A DNA stretch of 35,092 bases from contig CALMAR010000145.1 of NCBI GenBank assembly GCA_937859855.1, positions 1-35,092 of the forward strand. Reading direction: 5' to 3'. Below are positions 1 to 8,455 of this stretch, piece by piece (the stretch's first letter is position 1; the number at the start of each line of letters is the position of its first letter). The notes below the pieces were generated by a model, which was not told where the DNA came from, ran no database searches, and worked only from the letters and a program-made list of their open reading frames with translations. The position numbers and the translations under genes are program-made. The DNA comes from an uncultured Kineosporia sp. GTDB lineage: Bacteria; Actinomycetota; Actinomycetes; Actinomycetales; Kineosporiaceae.

Positions 1-2
1 CG

Positions 3-176
3 TCATACCGGGTCCGCGTGGACCACCCGCACGGACAGCGATGGCGTCGGCCACGGGCCTACGGACCCGACGATGCTCCGAGCATCAAGTCGGTCGAGGT
101 GGTCGTCAAAGGACACCGAGTGCACGACGGCACCCGCAAGTGCCGGGACACGATTAAATGCGGCGGTAAGGCGCAT
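3..176 (-). pseudogene. Possible ISL3-family transposase N-terminal remnant
   Basis: A 57-codon reading frame starts at an ATG with GGAG about nine bases upstream and stops at the window edge. Its first 25 or so residues (MRLTAAFNRVPALAGAVV, then a V-SF segment) resemble the usual start of ISL3-type transposases, MR-TAFNR-L-LPGA-V--V-F. After that the resemblance is lost and no CxxC zinc-binding cluster follows, so this would be a broken scrap rather than a working transposase. The call rests on remembered family pattern over a short stretch and is tentative. Confidence 0.33.
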
Positions 177-243
177 GCCGTGTCGCTCTCCTGCAGGTTG
201 GCGGGGATGGGCACCCGCGAACCTGGCGCCGCGTCGCTTCCAT

Positions 244-315
244 CGGCTCTGCCCGCCAGCGTGGTAGGCGAAGGTAGCCGCAGGGTAAACGCCGAAGTGC
301 CAAGGGGCAGAGCCG
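244..315. repeat. 11-bp perfect inverted repeat upstream of ltrA-like gene
   Basis: CGGCTCTGCCC at 244-254 is matched by its exact reverse complement GGGCAGAGCCG at 305-315, leaving a 50-base loop. It lies between the transposase scrap and the start of the LtrA-like gene. It could be the ends of a tiny decayed insertion or a regulatory hairpin in the leader. Apart from this and the scrap, nothing else is seen in bases 1-347. Confidence 0.5.
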
Positions 316-347
316 GCCGAAGAGTCTTCGAGTCTGATGGGAGTGTG

Positions 348-1655
348 ATGAGCCAGGACACGAGTCTGCGGTCGCAGCTGCGCAGTGACCTGCACCACCG
401 GTTGCGTCCGATGTCGGGTCGCGATCCGCGAGAGACCGGCCGGTCGGCGACTCCGTTGGAGCTGCTCTACGACCTAACCTACGTGATCGCGTTCGCGTCC
501 GCGGCGGAGCAACTGGCGCACCACGTCGTCGAGGGTGATGTGGGACCGGCGATCGGCGCCTACGTATTCGCGATCTTCGCTGTCTCCTGGGCGTGGATGA
601 ACTTCACCTGGTTCTCCTCCGCCTACGGCAACGACGACGCCCTGTTCAGGGTGGCCACGATCGTACAGATGATCGGCGTCGTGATCCTGACCTTCGGGCT
701 GCCAGCCAGCTTCTCGGCCACCACGCACGGACGCAGCCCGAACAATCTGCTGATGGTCACCGGATACATCGTCATGCGGGTGCCCCTGATCCTGATGTGG
801 CTTCGAGCCGCCCGCCACGACCCCGAGCATCGCCGGATCGCAACCGGCTACGCGATCGTGATCGTGATCGCACAGACCGGGTGGCTGCTCACCGCCATCG
901 TCCCGCTGCCCGTGCCCGTGACGCTCACCGCTCTCATCCTGCTGGCTGTGGCGGAGATGGCAGCCCCGGTGGTGCTGGAGCAGCAGTTGGGCACGACACC
1001 ATGGAACGCCGGTCACATCGCCGAGCGGTTCGGCCTGCTGACCATCATCGCCCTGGGCGAGGTGGTGGCTGCCACCACCAGCGCGGTCGAGGCTCTCATT
1101 CAGGCGCAGGGCTGGTCCCTGGCCGCTGTGGTGATCGCATCATCCGGGCTGGTCCTGGCGGCGGCCCTGTGGTGGGCCTACTTCCTCATCCCCTCCCAAG
1201 CCATCCTGGAGAAGTGGCCCGAGCGTACGTTCGCCTGGCGCTACGCCCACCTGCCGATGTTCGGGGCCATCGCCGCCGTCGGCGGCGGACTTCGCGTCAC
1301 CGCCACCGCCGTCGAGCACGAGAACATGTCCATCTCCCAGATAGCCGTCGCACTCGTCGTCCCCGTCGCAGCCGTACTCTTCACGATCTTCGTGACCTGG
1401 AGCGTGTTGATGCGTTCCTACGACTTGACCCATGTCCCGCTGTTCGTCATCTGCCTGCTGCCCCTGACCGCAGCAATCGTCGTCGCCCTGGTCGCGGACT
1501 CCGGCGCAGCCATCGACATGACCCATTCCGCGGACGTGATCGCTCTGGTGTCCGTTGTCGCGTTGGTGGCGACAAGCTCATTGTTCGAAGTCGTCGGCCA
1601 CGAACTCGTCGGTTACAAGCACACCATCCGCGTCGTGGAACGAGAAGGCGCATAA
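348..1655 (+). CDS. ltrA: LtrA-like low-temperature-requirement membrane protein
   Basis: A 435-residue integral membrane protein of the LtrA family. These are multi-pass proteins of unclear function, named from a Listeria cold-growth locus. The family's typical N-terminal block is present (residues about 30-50: ATPLELLYDLTYVIAFASAA), followed by roughly ten to twelve hydrophobic segments and a conserved mid-protein block ending in ERFGLLTIIALGE. The ATG at 348 is chosen over an in-frame start at 18 because GGGAG precedes it at a suitable distance and because the upstream extension is neither hydrophobic nor family-like. It is a single gene, convergent with the hydrolase to its right. Family membership is clear; the substrate or role is unknown. 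Confidence 0.88.
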   Translation: MSQDTSLRSQLRSDLHHRLRPMSGRDPRETGRSATPLELLYDLTYVIAFASAAEQLAHHVVEGDVGPAIGAYVFAIFAVSWAWMNFTWFSSAYGNDDALFRVATIVQMIGVVILTFGLPASFSATTHGRSPNNLLMVTGYIVMRVPLILMWLRAARHDPEHRRIATGYAIVIVIAQTGWLLTAIVPLPVPVTLTALILLAVAEMAAPVVLEQQLGTTPWNAGHIAERFGLLTIIALGEVVAATTSAVEALIQAQGWSLAAVVIASSGLVLAAALWWAYFLIPSQAILEKWPERTFAWRYAHLPMFGAIAAVGGGLRVTATAVEHENMSISQIAVALVVPVAAVLFTIFVTWSVLMRSYDLTHVPLFVICLLPLTAAIVVALVADSGAAIDMTHSADVIALVSVVALVATSSLFEVVGHELVGYKHTIRVVEREGA

Positions 1656-1766
1656 AACGGATCAGATCTCGGAGCTGAGAAGCGATTGATGAATGCTCCA
1701 GCCCACGATTGTTCCTGGCGGGCTCAGCGAAGTGGCAACCTGCGACCGGACTGGGGCTTTCCAAGG

Positions 1767-2663
1767 TCAGGAGGAGGTGGCGGCGTGCGTCGTCGTCCTG
1801 ATCTGGTCGATGATCGGCGGCCAGAGGGCACGGGGGAAGTCGTGGCCCATGCCGGGGTAGCTGACGAACCGGGCGCCGGGGATCTGTTTCGCGGTGTCAC
1901 GACCGCCTTTCGGCTTGATCAGCGGATCTGCCTCGCCGTTGATCGCCAGCGTCGGGACAGTGATCGTGGAGAGCTTGGGGAGTCGGACACCCTTGCTCGC
2001 CGACAGCTGCCGCGAGGTGGTGCCCGGATCAACCCCGCCGCGTTCGACCGTGAGTTCCGCCGCGCGGCGGGCGAACTGCTCGTCGAGCGGGAAGCCGGGC
2101 GAGGCGCAGAGCCGGTAGGTGGCCACCAGGTTGTCGATCTCGTCCTGCGGGGTCTCGGCTGGCTTCCGAGCCTTGGCGATCTTCGCGAAGATGCTGGGCT
2201 GCAGGTACGTCAGCGTCCGCATCATTCCCAGCCCGGCCGGCAGGCTCATGATGCTGGTGACGGAACGGACTCGGGAGGGGTGGAACAGGGCGGTCGCCTG
2301 GGCGAGCGCTCCGCCCATCGAGGCGCCGAGCACGTGGGCGCTGGCCCAGCCCAGGGCGTCCAGTACGGCCACGATGTCGCCGACCATGTCAATGGTGGTG
2401 TACGCCGGCCGGCTGCGGCCGAGGCGGGTCGCCCACTGGTTGCGGATCTGCGGTGTGCTGAACCGGGTGGACAGGCCCGTGTCCCGGTTGTCGAAGCGGA
2501 CAACGGCGAACCCGGCTTCCACCAGCGCGCGGCACAGGTCGTCGTGCCACCAGACCATGGTGAAGTCCAGACCCATGATCATCACCAGTGGCTCCCCGGA
2601 CGCCGGATCCCCGAACGTCTCGTAGGCGATCCTCACGTCACCGTGCTGCGCGTACTCGATCAC
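1767..2663 (-). CDS. Alpha/beta-hydrolase fold protein
   Basis: A 298-residue soluble alpha/beta hydrolase. Visible motifs are the nucleophile elbow GASMGG, an acid region NGEADPLI and the C-terminal histidine in GMGHDFP, giving a plausible Ser-Asp-His triad. The order and spacing match the esterase/haloperoxidase-type hydrolases. The GTG at 2663 is preferred because AAGGAGG stands five bases upstream; a longer open frame simply reads through the opposite-strand regulator. The gene is divergent from a TetR regulator only 67 bases away, so it is probably that regulator's target. The substrate is not predictable. A C-terminal run of basic and Thr residues ends the protein, with no signal peptide. 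Confidence 0.85.
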   Translation of the reverse strand: MIEYAQHGDVRIAYETFGDPASGEPLVMIMGLDFTMVWWHDDLCRALVEAGFAVVRFDNRDTGLSTRFSTPQIRNQWATRLGRSRPAYTTIDMVGDIVAVLDALGWASAHVLGASMGGALAQATALFHPSRVRSVTSIMSLPAGLGMMRTLTYLQPSIFAKIAKARKPAETPQDEIDNLVATYRLCASPGFPLDEQFARRAAELTVERGGVDPGTTSRQLSASKGVRLPKLSTITVPTLAINGEADPLIKPKGGRDTAKQIPGARFVSYPGMGHDFPRALWPPIIDQIRTTTHAATSS

Positions 2664-2730
2664 GACCCCTCCTTTTCCCATGCGGTTGCATGGCAACCAT
2701 AACAGTACAAGTGCATGGTAAAAAGAGCGG
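2664..2730. promoter_or_regulatory. Divergent control region with TetR-type operator candidate
   Basis: This 67-base gap separates the hydrolase from its divergent TetR gene. It contains the dyad GGTTGC-ATG-GCAACC (2684-2698) and a repeated TGCATGG (2687-2693 and 2712-2718). A short AT-richer stretch lies between them. TetR proteins commonly bind such dyads between divergent genes. That the dyad is the operator is inference. Confidence 0.5.
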
Positions 2731-3387
2731 GTGCCTCGGGTGGTGGACAAGGACGAGCGACGCCGTCGGATCGCCGACGCCGTCTTCACCCTGACCGCCG
2801 CCCGCGGCTTCGGCGCCGTCACCCTGCGGGACGTCGCCCGCGAGGCCGGCCTGTCCATGGGCGCCGTGCAGCACTGGTTCACCACCCGGGACGACATGCT
2901 CCGGTTCGCCATGGAACACCTCCACACCCGGGTGTTGGCCCGGATGCAGGCGCGGCTGGCCGAACTGGGGCCCTTGCCGTCCCGGCGGGACACGATCCGG
3001 GCCGGCGCACTCGCCCAACTCCCGCTGGACGCTCCCAGCCGTGAAGAAACCGCCGTCAACATCGCCTTCGTCAGCCTGGCAGCTGTGGATCCGGAATACG
3101 GCGAGAAGCTGCGTCTGGGCTACTCACGCATGCTCGCGTCGTCCCGGTCCCTGCTACGCGACGCCGCGGCGGCCGGCGAGCTGGCGCCGGATCTTGACCC
3201 CGAACACATCGACGATGCGGCCACGGCGTTCTACCTGATGGTGCAGGGCTTGATCGGGCCGCTCCTGGTCGGCGCCTTGACCGCCGACGAAGCGACCGCC
3301 TTGATCGATCGCGAGCTCACCGTTCTCGTTCCGGATCACTCCACAGCGAGAGCCGACGGCTCGGTCTCAACACACCCTGGATCGTGA
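2731..3387 (+). CDS. TetR/AcrR-family transcriptional regulator
   Basis: A 218-residue TetR-family repressor. Residues about 8-55 form the helix-turn-helix domain: RRRRIADAVF, then VTLRDVAREAGLSMGAVQHWF, the usual recognition-helix pattern with the closing Y/W-F. The remainder is an all-helical ligand-binding and dimer domain that ends within the usual family length. The GTG start at 2731 fits the conserved N-terminus; no strong ribosome site is seen, and the transcript may be nearly leaderless. It is divergent from the alpha/beta hydrolase and probably controls it and itself. It lies just outside the left repeat of the proposed island. Confidence 0.9.
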   Translation: MPRVVDKDERRRRIADAVFTLTAARGFGAVTLRDVAREAGLSMGAVQHWFTTRDDMLRFAMEHLHTRVLARMQARLAELGPLPSRRDTIRAGALAQLPLDAPSREETAVNIAFVSLAAVDPEYGEKLRLGYSRMLASSRSLLRDAAAAGELAPDLDPEHIDDAATAFYLMVQGLIGPLLVGALTADEATALIDRELTVLVPDHSTARADGSVSTHPGS

Positions 3388-3424
3388 CGAGCCCCATTCG
3401 CCCAGCTCAAAGGCACTTCACGAA

Positions 3425-3479
3425 GCGGAGGGGGCGGGATTCGAACCCGCGAGGACGGGGTCACCCCCCTAATGGTTTT
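3425..3479 (-). repeat. Left attachment repeat: partial copy of tRNA-Ser 3' half
   Basis: Fifty-three of 55 bases match 30615-30669 in the same orientation. The mismatches are at 3433 and 3466, and identity ends at 3480. It carries the T-arm, variable-arm and anticodon-stem sequence but no 5' half, so it cannot make a tRNA. Bases 3480-3649 show no recognisable gene. Confidence 0.85.
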
Positions 3480-3649
3480 TAGCCACCCGATCATTGCCTG
3501 ACTGACCTGTAGCGATGTCGCCGAGGTGCAGTCGTGGACACGATGCGACCACGGAGAACCGGCCCTTGTCGGCGATCACCATGATCAGCCGCACAAGGCC
3601 TGGACAATCGCGGGCAGAAGACGACTACGTTAGCTGCGGCGTCACCGGG

Positions 3650-5422
3650 TCAACCGGCATCGCCGGCTGCTGTTCTCGGGCTCGTCATCTCACGTGGCTT
3701 GGCGTCAGCAATGCGTGTGGTGAAGGGCAGCACCAGGCGGGATTGATGCCCGGCGTCGCGGTAGATCTTGTGGCTGGTCGCGCGTCCGGATGGCAGGTGC
3801 ATGGCTTCCGGCGGCAGCAGGTGATTGTGGGTATCGCTCAACGGCTCGTTGCACGACAGCTCCACAACCAGCCGGTGGCCGGGGGTGAAGGCGTTGGCGA
3901 AGGGGTAGAGCCGCACGACGTACTCCTCGACGGCCCCCGGCTCTACGGGCAGAGCGCGAGTGTGCGGGTGGTGCGGGTTTCCCTCCGTGGTGCGGTCGTC
4001 GAGTTCTCGGTGCGAGGCCTTGAGGTAGCCAGTTGTGACCAACTGTCTCCCGCCGTTGGGTGCCTCGTCCCACAGTCGAAGGATGAGGTTGGTGTCGTCG
4101 GTGTCGATCTGGACGAAGAGATGGGCGGCCCCGGTGCCGATCATCTCCGTGGTCTGCGCGAACGGCTCCGTGGACCAGCTCAGCGTCTCCACCGCGTCCG
4201 TCACGGTGAGGGGTGCCTGGTAGAAGCCGTCGGGTGGCGCCCATTCGGTGTCCAGTGGTTCGGGTTCCACCGACAGCTTCCGACGGGGCCGCAGGTAAAG
4301 GGGCGAGTACTTGACATCGCGCAGGGGCCAGTCGTCGACCTTGATCTCCTGGCGAGTGCCTTCGACGAAGATTCTGACGATCGGTTCGTCCATCACACCG
4401 GTGTCGAGGCCTTTGAGCCAGTGGTCGTACCACCGGAACATGTCGTCGTGGACCTCGTGGAAGGGCCGTTCTTGCATTGGCGGGTAGGGCAGCAGGTCCA
4501 GCTTCTTGACGCTCCCAAGGGTCTTGAACAGTTCGATGCTTCCGTCGACGGTCCAGCCGCGGCCCCAGTTGATCTGTACGTAGACCGGGATGTCGATGTT
4601 GGGAGCGAGGGTGATGGGATTGCGTTCTTCGTACCAATCGCCGTCCAGCTCGTTGAGCACGATGTCGTACCAGAGCTCGCGGTTCTTGGGGTAGCGGAGT
4701 ACGTGTTCGAGGGTGGGCCATCGTTGAACATCGGGGTCGGCCAGCCGTGCGTCGACGCGCTTGGTCAGCTCCTCGGGTGTGAACTGTTCCAGCATGCGCG
4801 ATCTGACGTCGGTGACGGCGATCCCGGAGTCGCCGCCACGGCCTTCCCTGGCCGCACGGGGCATGAACCACATGATGCCGCCGTGATAGGTGGTCTCGTA
4901 GAAGTCGTAGTGACCGCCGCTGACGAAGATGGCCTTCAGGTGCGGGGGTCGTTCCGCCGCGGCGAGCACCTGCATGGAGGCGAAGTAGGAGACCCCGACC
5001 ATGCCGACGTTCCCGTCGCACCATGGTTGGTCGGCCACCCACTCGATCAGGTCGTAGGCGTCCTGGCCCAGTGGTACGCCGCCGGCGTTGTAGTTGCCGA
5101 TCATTTGTCCCCCGGACGCGCCGGACCCGCGCAGGTCCGCAATGATGTGGGCGTAGTCCTCCCCGACAATCCGCGCGATGTCCCCGGCTTCCAGGCACCC
5201 GTCCCACAGCGGGCCGGGTCGGCGCTGCGGTGGTAGTTTCAGCGATTGGGACTGAAGATCCTTGCCGTAGGGACTCATCGCCACGAGGACCGGCCGCGGC
5301 TTATCCTCGGGTCCGTGGTAGAGATCGGCAGCTAGGGCGACCCCGTCGCGCATCGGGACGGCCAGGTCCGTACAGACGATGATCTTCCGACCGCCAGCGT
5401 CCAGCGTTTGCTGTCCTGCCAT
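3650..5422 (-). CDS. CocE/NonD-family hydrolase (X-Pro dipeptidyl-peptidase-like)
   Basis: A 590-residue serine hydrolase of the CocE/NonD family, whose members cleave esters or acylated amines (cocaine esterase, X-Pro dipeptidyl peptidases). The N-terminal alpha/beta-hydrolase domain (about residues 1-350) has PMRDGVALAADLY, the DLRGSGASGG block and the nucleophile Ser145 in GMVGVSYFAS. The C-terminal domain is the jelly-roll (about 380-570) with the typical GH-L-VELS-N and FT-GHRLVVE segment. The start ATG overlaps the upstream stop as TGATG, with AAAGGA upstream, so translation is coupled to the preceding gene. It is the last gene of the ten-gene operon. The substrate is unknown; an ester or amide intermediate of the pathway is likely. 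Confidence 0.88.
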   Translation of the reverse strand: MAGQQTLDAGGRKIIVCTDLAVPMRDGVALAADLYHGPEDKPRPVLVAMSPYGKDLQSQSLKLPPQRRPGPLWDGCLEAGDIARIVGEDYAHIIADLRGSGASGGQMIGNYNAGGVPLGQDAYDLIEWVADQPWCDGNVGMVGVSYFASMQVLAAAERPPHLKAIFVSGGHYDFYETTYHGGIMWFMPRAAREGRGGDSGIAVTDVRSRMLEQFTPEELTKRVDARLADPDVQRWPTLEHVLRYPKNRELWYDIVLNELDGDWYEERNPITLAPNIDIPVYVQINWGRGWTVDGSIELFKTLGSVKKLDLLPYPPMQERPFHEVHDDMFRWYDHWLKGLDTGVMDEPIVRIFVEGTRQEIKVDDWPLRDVKYSPLYLRPRRKLSVEPEPLDTEWAPPDGFYQAPLTVTDAVETLSWSTEPFAQTTEMIGTGAAHLFVQIDTDDTNLILRLWDEAPNGGRQLVTTGYLKASHRELDDRTTEGNPHHPHTRALPVEPGAVEEYVVRLYPFANAFTPGHRLVVELSCNEPLSDTHNHLLPPEAMHLPSGRATSHKIYRDAGHQSRLVLPFTTRIADAKPREMTSPRTAAGDAG

Positions 5423-6372
5423 CACGGTTTTCCTTTCTGACGTTCAGACCTACTGCCATAGCCGTGCAACGTGGTGAAGAACGGCGAGGGCTCGAGTGTG
5501 GGGTCGCCGGTGTAACCGAGTTCCTCGGCCACCGAGGTGTACGGGGAGTAGACCGAGGCCGTGTCCGGCCGGCCGTCCAACAGACGGCGTTCGGCAGCGG
5601 CGGCGATCCGGGCCTCGACGTCCAGGCTTTCCTGGAGCGCCTCGCGCGCTTGGTGCCGGTCCAGGTGCACCCCGTGCGCCGTTCCGTCGGTCCGGCGGTA
5701 GGGATGGCCCAGGTAGAGGTGGTCCGGGCGGATCTCGTCCAGCAGGTAGTGCAGGCTCGAACGGTAGGCGATGGGGTCTTCGTAGCCGGGGAAGCCGTTG
5801 GCGGCACCGTGGACCTGGGCGGCGTCGCCCACGAATACGCAGTTCTGGCCGTCGAGGACGTAGGCGACGGAGCCCGATGTGTGCCCTGGCACGGCGTGCA
5901 CCGTGACGGTGACGTCCCCACCGAGAGAGAGGGTTTCGCCACCACTCAGCAGGATCGAGGGCTCCATCTGTCCCGAAATCACCGCGGCTGCTGCCGCTGC
6001 CTGCTTGTCGACGCCGTGCGGGTCGTGCAGATACTGCTGCCGAACGGCTGCGTACTGATCCACGTGCGCCGCCCGCGACCGTAGGTAGTGCGCGTCGGCC
6101 TGGTGAATCGCGACCTGGGCCTTCCCGCCGGTGATTTCCCGCAGGGCGTGCGCACCGCCGACATGGTCGATGTGACCGTGAGTCAGCAAGATCCACCGGA
6201 CGTCCTCGATGTTCCGCCCGATGGACTTCAGGGCGGGTGCCATCCCCTCGGCGGGTGACGATGCGATACCCGTGTCGACGATGGCGGGTTCGGGTGCGTC
6301 GATGTAGAAGCTGAACAGGCCGAACCGCCCCCAGGGGGAAATCAGGGGGTGAACGGCGACCTCGCGGCTCAT
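5422..6372 (-). CDS. Metallo-beta-lactamase-fold hydrolase
   Basis: A 316-residue protein with the full binuclear zinc signature: His65, His67, Asp69 and His70 in THGHIDH, a later His in PGHTSGS, the bridging Asp in VFVGDAA, and a last His in LYLGHPY. The family includes glyoxalase II, quorum-signal lactonases and arylsulfatases; the GHTSGS block and lactonase-like spacing favour an ester, thioester or lactone substrate. The ATG overlaps the upstream stop as ATGA and its own stop overlaps the next start, so it is translationally coupled on both sides. In this operon it probably opens or hydrolyses an oxidised intermediate. The C-terminal tail is basic. Confidence 0.87.
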   Translation of the reverse strand: MSREVAVHPLISPWGRFGLFSFYIDAPEPAIVDTGIASSPAEGMAPALKSIGRNIEDVRWILLTHGHIDHVGGAHALREITGGKAQVAIHQADAHYLRSRAAHVDQYAAVRQQYLHDPHGVDKQAAAAAAVISGQMEPSILLSGGETLSLGGDVTVTVHAVPGHTSGSVAYVLDGQNCVFVGDAAQVHGAANGFPGYEDPIAYRSSLHYLLDEIRPDHLYLGHPYRRTDGTAHGVHLDRHQAREALQESLDVEARIAAAAERRLLDGRPDTASVYSPYTSVAEELGYTGDPTLEPSPFFTTLHGYGSRSERQKGKP

Positions 6373-7304
6373 GCTCCTGTCTGCCTGTCACGATTGAGGA
6401 AGTCGCGGGTCTGCTCGAATACCCGGTAGTAGTCCGGGATCCAGGAGAAGTGCTGGACGAACCCGTGGCCGGCTCCGGCGTAACGGATCACCAGGACGTT
6501 CACTCCGGCCTCCTCCAGTCGACGTCCGTACAGCTCTGCCTCGTCGCGCAGGGGGTCGTGTTCGGCAGTGATGATCAGGGCCGGCGGCAGGCCGGTGAGG
6601 TCCTCCCGTTTGATCGGCGAGACCAGCGGATCGGCCGGGTCCGCGCCACTGTCGAGGTAGAACGCGTTGAACGGTTTCAGCCCCGCCGTCTCCAAGCCGT
6701 ACCCCTCCGCGTTCTCCCGAAGAGACGGATACCGGTCGACGTCGAAGTCCAGGTCCAGTGATGGGTAGAAGAGGATCTGATGCGTGACCCGGTCGAACCC
6801 GTCGTCGTGGGCGATGGCTGCGACAGCGGCCGCGAAGGTGCCACCCGAGCTGTCACCGACGACAGCGAGCGTCGAGCCGTCCCACCGCAGGAGCTCACGG
6901 TTGTCCGCTGCCCATCGCAGGACGCCGTAGCAGTTCTGGAGGCCCGCCGGGTATGCGGCCTCGGGCGCAAGGCGGTAGCCGACGGAGACCACCTTGCAGC
7001 CGGTCTCGGCCGCCAGGGACCGTGCGACGTGGTCGTGGGTGTCGAGGCTGCCGAGGAAGAACGCGCCACCGTGCAGGTACACCAGTAGCCCGTAATCCTC
7101 GGCGTCCGTCGGCGTGTAGATGCGTACCGGTACGGGCCCGCTCGGCGTCTGCGCTATCGCGTCCTCGATAGCAGGCAGCGGGAGACGGGAGGCGGGCGGC
7201 GGGACGTGTGCCTCCTCCTCCGCGCGCATGGTCGCGGGGTCCAGCGGAAATTCCGGCGCAGGGAGGCCAGCGACCATCTCCGCAATCCGGGGATGCAGAC
7301 CCAT
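6369..7304 (-). CDS. HSL-family (type IV) carboxylesterase/lipase
   Basis: A 311-residue alpha/beta hydrolase of the hormone-sensitive-lipase group. It shows the oxyanion-hole motif HGG (residues 78-80, in YLHGGAFFLGS), the nucleophile Ser152 in GDSSGG, the acid in EHDPLRDEA and the histidine in GAGHGF, so all parts of the active site are present. The ATG at 7304 begins four bases after the stop of the monooxygenase; a longer in-frame start would lie inside that gene. These enzymes cleave short to medium acyl esters. Here it is one of three serine or metal hydrolases at the downstream end of the operon, which suggests a pathway with several ester or lactone steps. Confidence 0.88.
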   Translation of the reverse strand: MGLHPRIAEMVAGLPAPEFPLDPATMRAEEEAHVPPPASRLPLPAIEDAIAQTPSGPVPVRIYTPTDAEDYGLLVYLHGGAFFLGSLDTHDHVARSLAAETGCKVVSVGYRLAPEAAYPAGLQNCYGVLRWAADNRELLRWDGSTLAVVGDSSGGTFAAAVAAIAHDDGFDRVTHQILFYPSLDLDFDVDRYPSLRENAEGYGLETAGLKPFNAFYLDSGADPADPLVSPIKREDLTGLPPALIITAEHDPLRDEAELYGRRLEEAGVNVLVIRYAGAGHGFVQHFSWIPDYYRVFEQTRDFLNRDRQTGA

Positions 7305-7308
7305 CGCG

Positions 7309-8439
7309 TCAGGCCCGCACACTGGGTTGCTGGGACTCGGGTTTCTGGCCGGGAAAGACGTCGTTGACCTCATCCTCAGTCCAGCCCTGCCGAGAGATCC
7401 GCTGCAGTTCGTCCGTCACGGGCTTGCGGTTCGCCTGGTAGATGACCAGTGCGTCGCGCACGGAGTCAGCCTTTTGCAGAGCGCGGGCCAGCTCCCCCGC
7501 GTCGATGATCGCCGAGTTTGCGCCCTGACCCTGGTGATGCAGCATCGAGTGAGCGGCGTCGCCCAGCAGCACCACCGAGTCGGTGTGCCACTGCTCGACC
7601 GGGTCTATGTCATACACGGCGCGAATGCTCGCAGTCGACAGATCGATGTTGAGGGTGATGTCGACCAGGCGCTCGTCGAAACCCTCGACGACCCGCAGCA
7701 GGTCGTCCTTGGTGACCTCAGGCGTCCAGGTGCCGTCCGGGCACAGGGCCGTGATGTCGAAGGAGACCTGGTTTCGATGGCGCAGCGGCAGGAAGTACAG
7801 TTTCGTTCCCCGCCCGATGTACATTCGCAGGTTGTCGTCGACGACCATGCCGTGGGCGTCGTCAGCCGAGATCACCGCACGGTAGGCGTGCTCGCCGGAG
7901 AAGACCGGGGGCTTGCCGCCGAACAGCTGTTCGCGCACCACCGAGCGGATGCCGTCGGCGCCGATCACGAGATCGGCCGTCACCTGGTGGCCGTTGGCAA
8001 AGGTAAGGGTTGCGCGATCGCCCTGGTCCTCGATGTGCGTTGTCCGGTGACCGAGACGCACCATGCCGGCGGGTAGAACACCGAGGAGGGCCTCGATGAA
8101 GTCACCTCGGTGGATCAGGTGGGTCTTCGTCACCTGGGCGAAGTCGTGAATTCCCGGCCAGGCCTCCTTCATGATCGGTTGGCCCGTGGCGGTAAGGATC
8201 TCGAAATAGTCGCTGGGCGAGCTCACGGCGGCGATCGAGTCGAAGATCCCCCATTGGCGGAACTGGTCCATGGTGGCCGGCCGCAGTCCGATACCTGCCC
8301 CCACCTCACGGATCCGGGTGGCCTGCTCGTACACGGTGACGTTGGCACCGAGCAGGCTCACGGCTTTGGCGGCGGCTGCGCCGCCGTACCCGGCGCCGAC
8401 GATCGCGACGTCCAGGTTCTTCAGATCCGAGGAATGCAT
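7309..8439 (-). CDS. FAD-dependent monooxygenase (salicylate-hydroxylase type)
   Basis: A 376-residue class A flavoprotein monooxygenase. Evidence is the N-terminal dinucleotide fold VAIVGAGYGG, the middle DG motif in LVIGADGIRS, and the GD motif GDAAHSMLHHQGQGAN, which contacts the FAD ribityl chain. Such enzymes use NAD(P)H and O2 to hydroxylate aromatic or activated ring compounds. The length is typical and no membrane segment is seen. It lies 16 bases after the stop of the intact phosphotriesterase-like gene and four bases before the esterase. Together with the P450 it gives the operon two oxygenases. Its substrate cannot be read from sequence. Confidence 0.88.
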   Translation of the reverse strand: MHSSDLKNLDVAIVGAGYGGAAAAKAVSLLGANVTVYEQATRIREVGAGIGLRPATMDQFRQWGIFDSIAAVSSPSDYFEILTATGQPIMKEAWPGIHDFAQVTKTHLIHRGDFIEALLGVLPAGMVRLGHRTTHIEDQGDRATLTFANGHQVTADLVIGADGIRSVVREQLFGGKPPVFSGEHAYRAVISADDAHGMVVDDNLRMYIGRGTKLYFLPLRHRNQVSFDITALCPDGTWTPEVTKDDLLRVVEGFDERLVDITLNIDLSTASIRAVYDIDPVEQWHTDSVVLLGDAAHSMLHHQGQGANSAIIDAGELARALQKADSVRDALVIYQANRKPVTDELQRISRQGWTEDEVNDVFPGQKPESQQPSVRA

Positions 8440-8455
8440 GGCGTGGGGTTTCCCC

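Noticed and set aside
3425..3479. A second tRNA-Ser gene
   Set aside because: Only the 3' half is present; the 5' acceptor strand, D-arm and anticodon stem partner are absent, so it is an attachment-site copy.
3515..5236. 573-residue plus-strand open frame opposite the CocE-type gene
   Set aside because: It mirrors the codon structure of the minus-strand hydrolase, which has clear family motifs and operon coupling; the plus-strand product has no recognisable domain.
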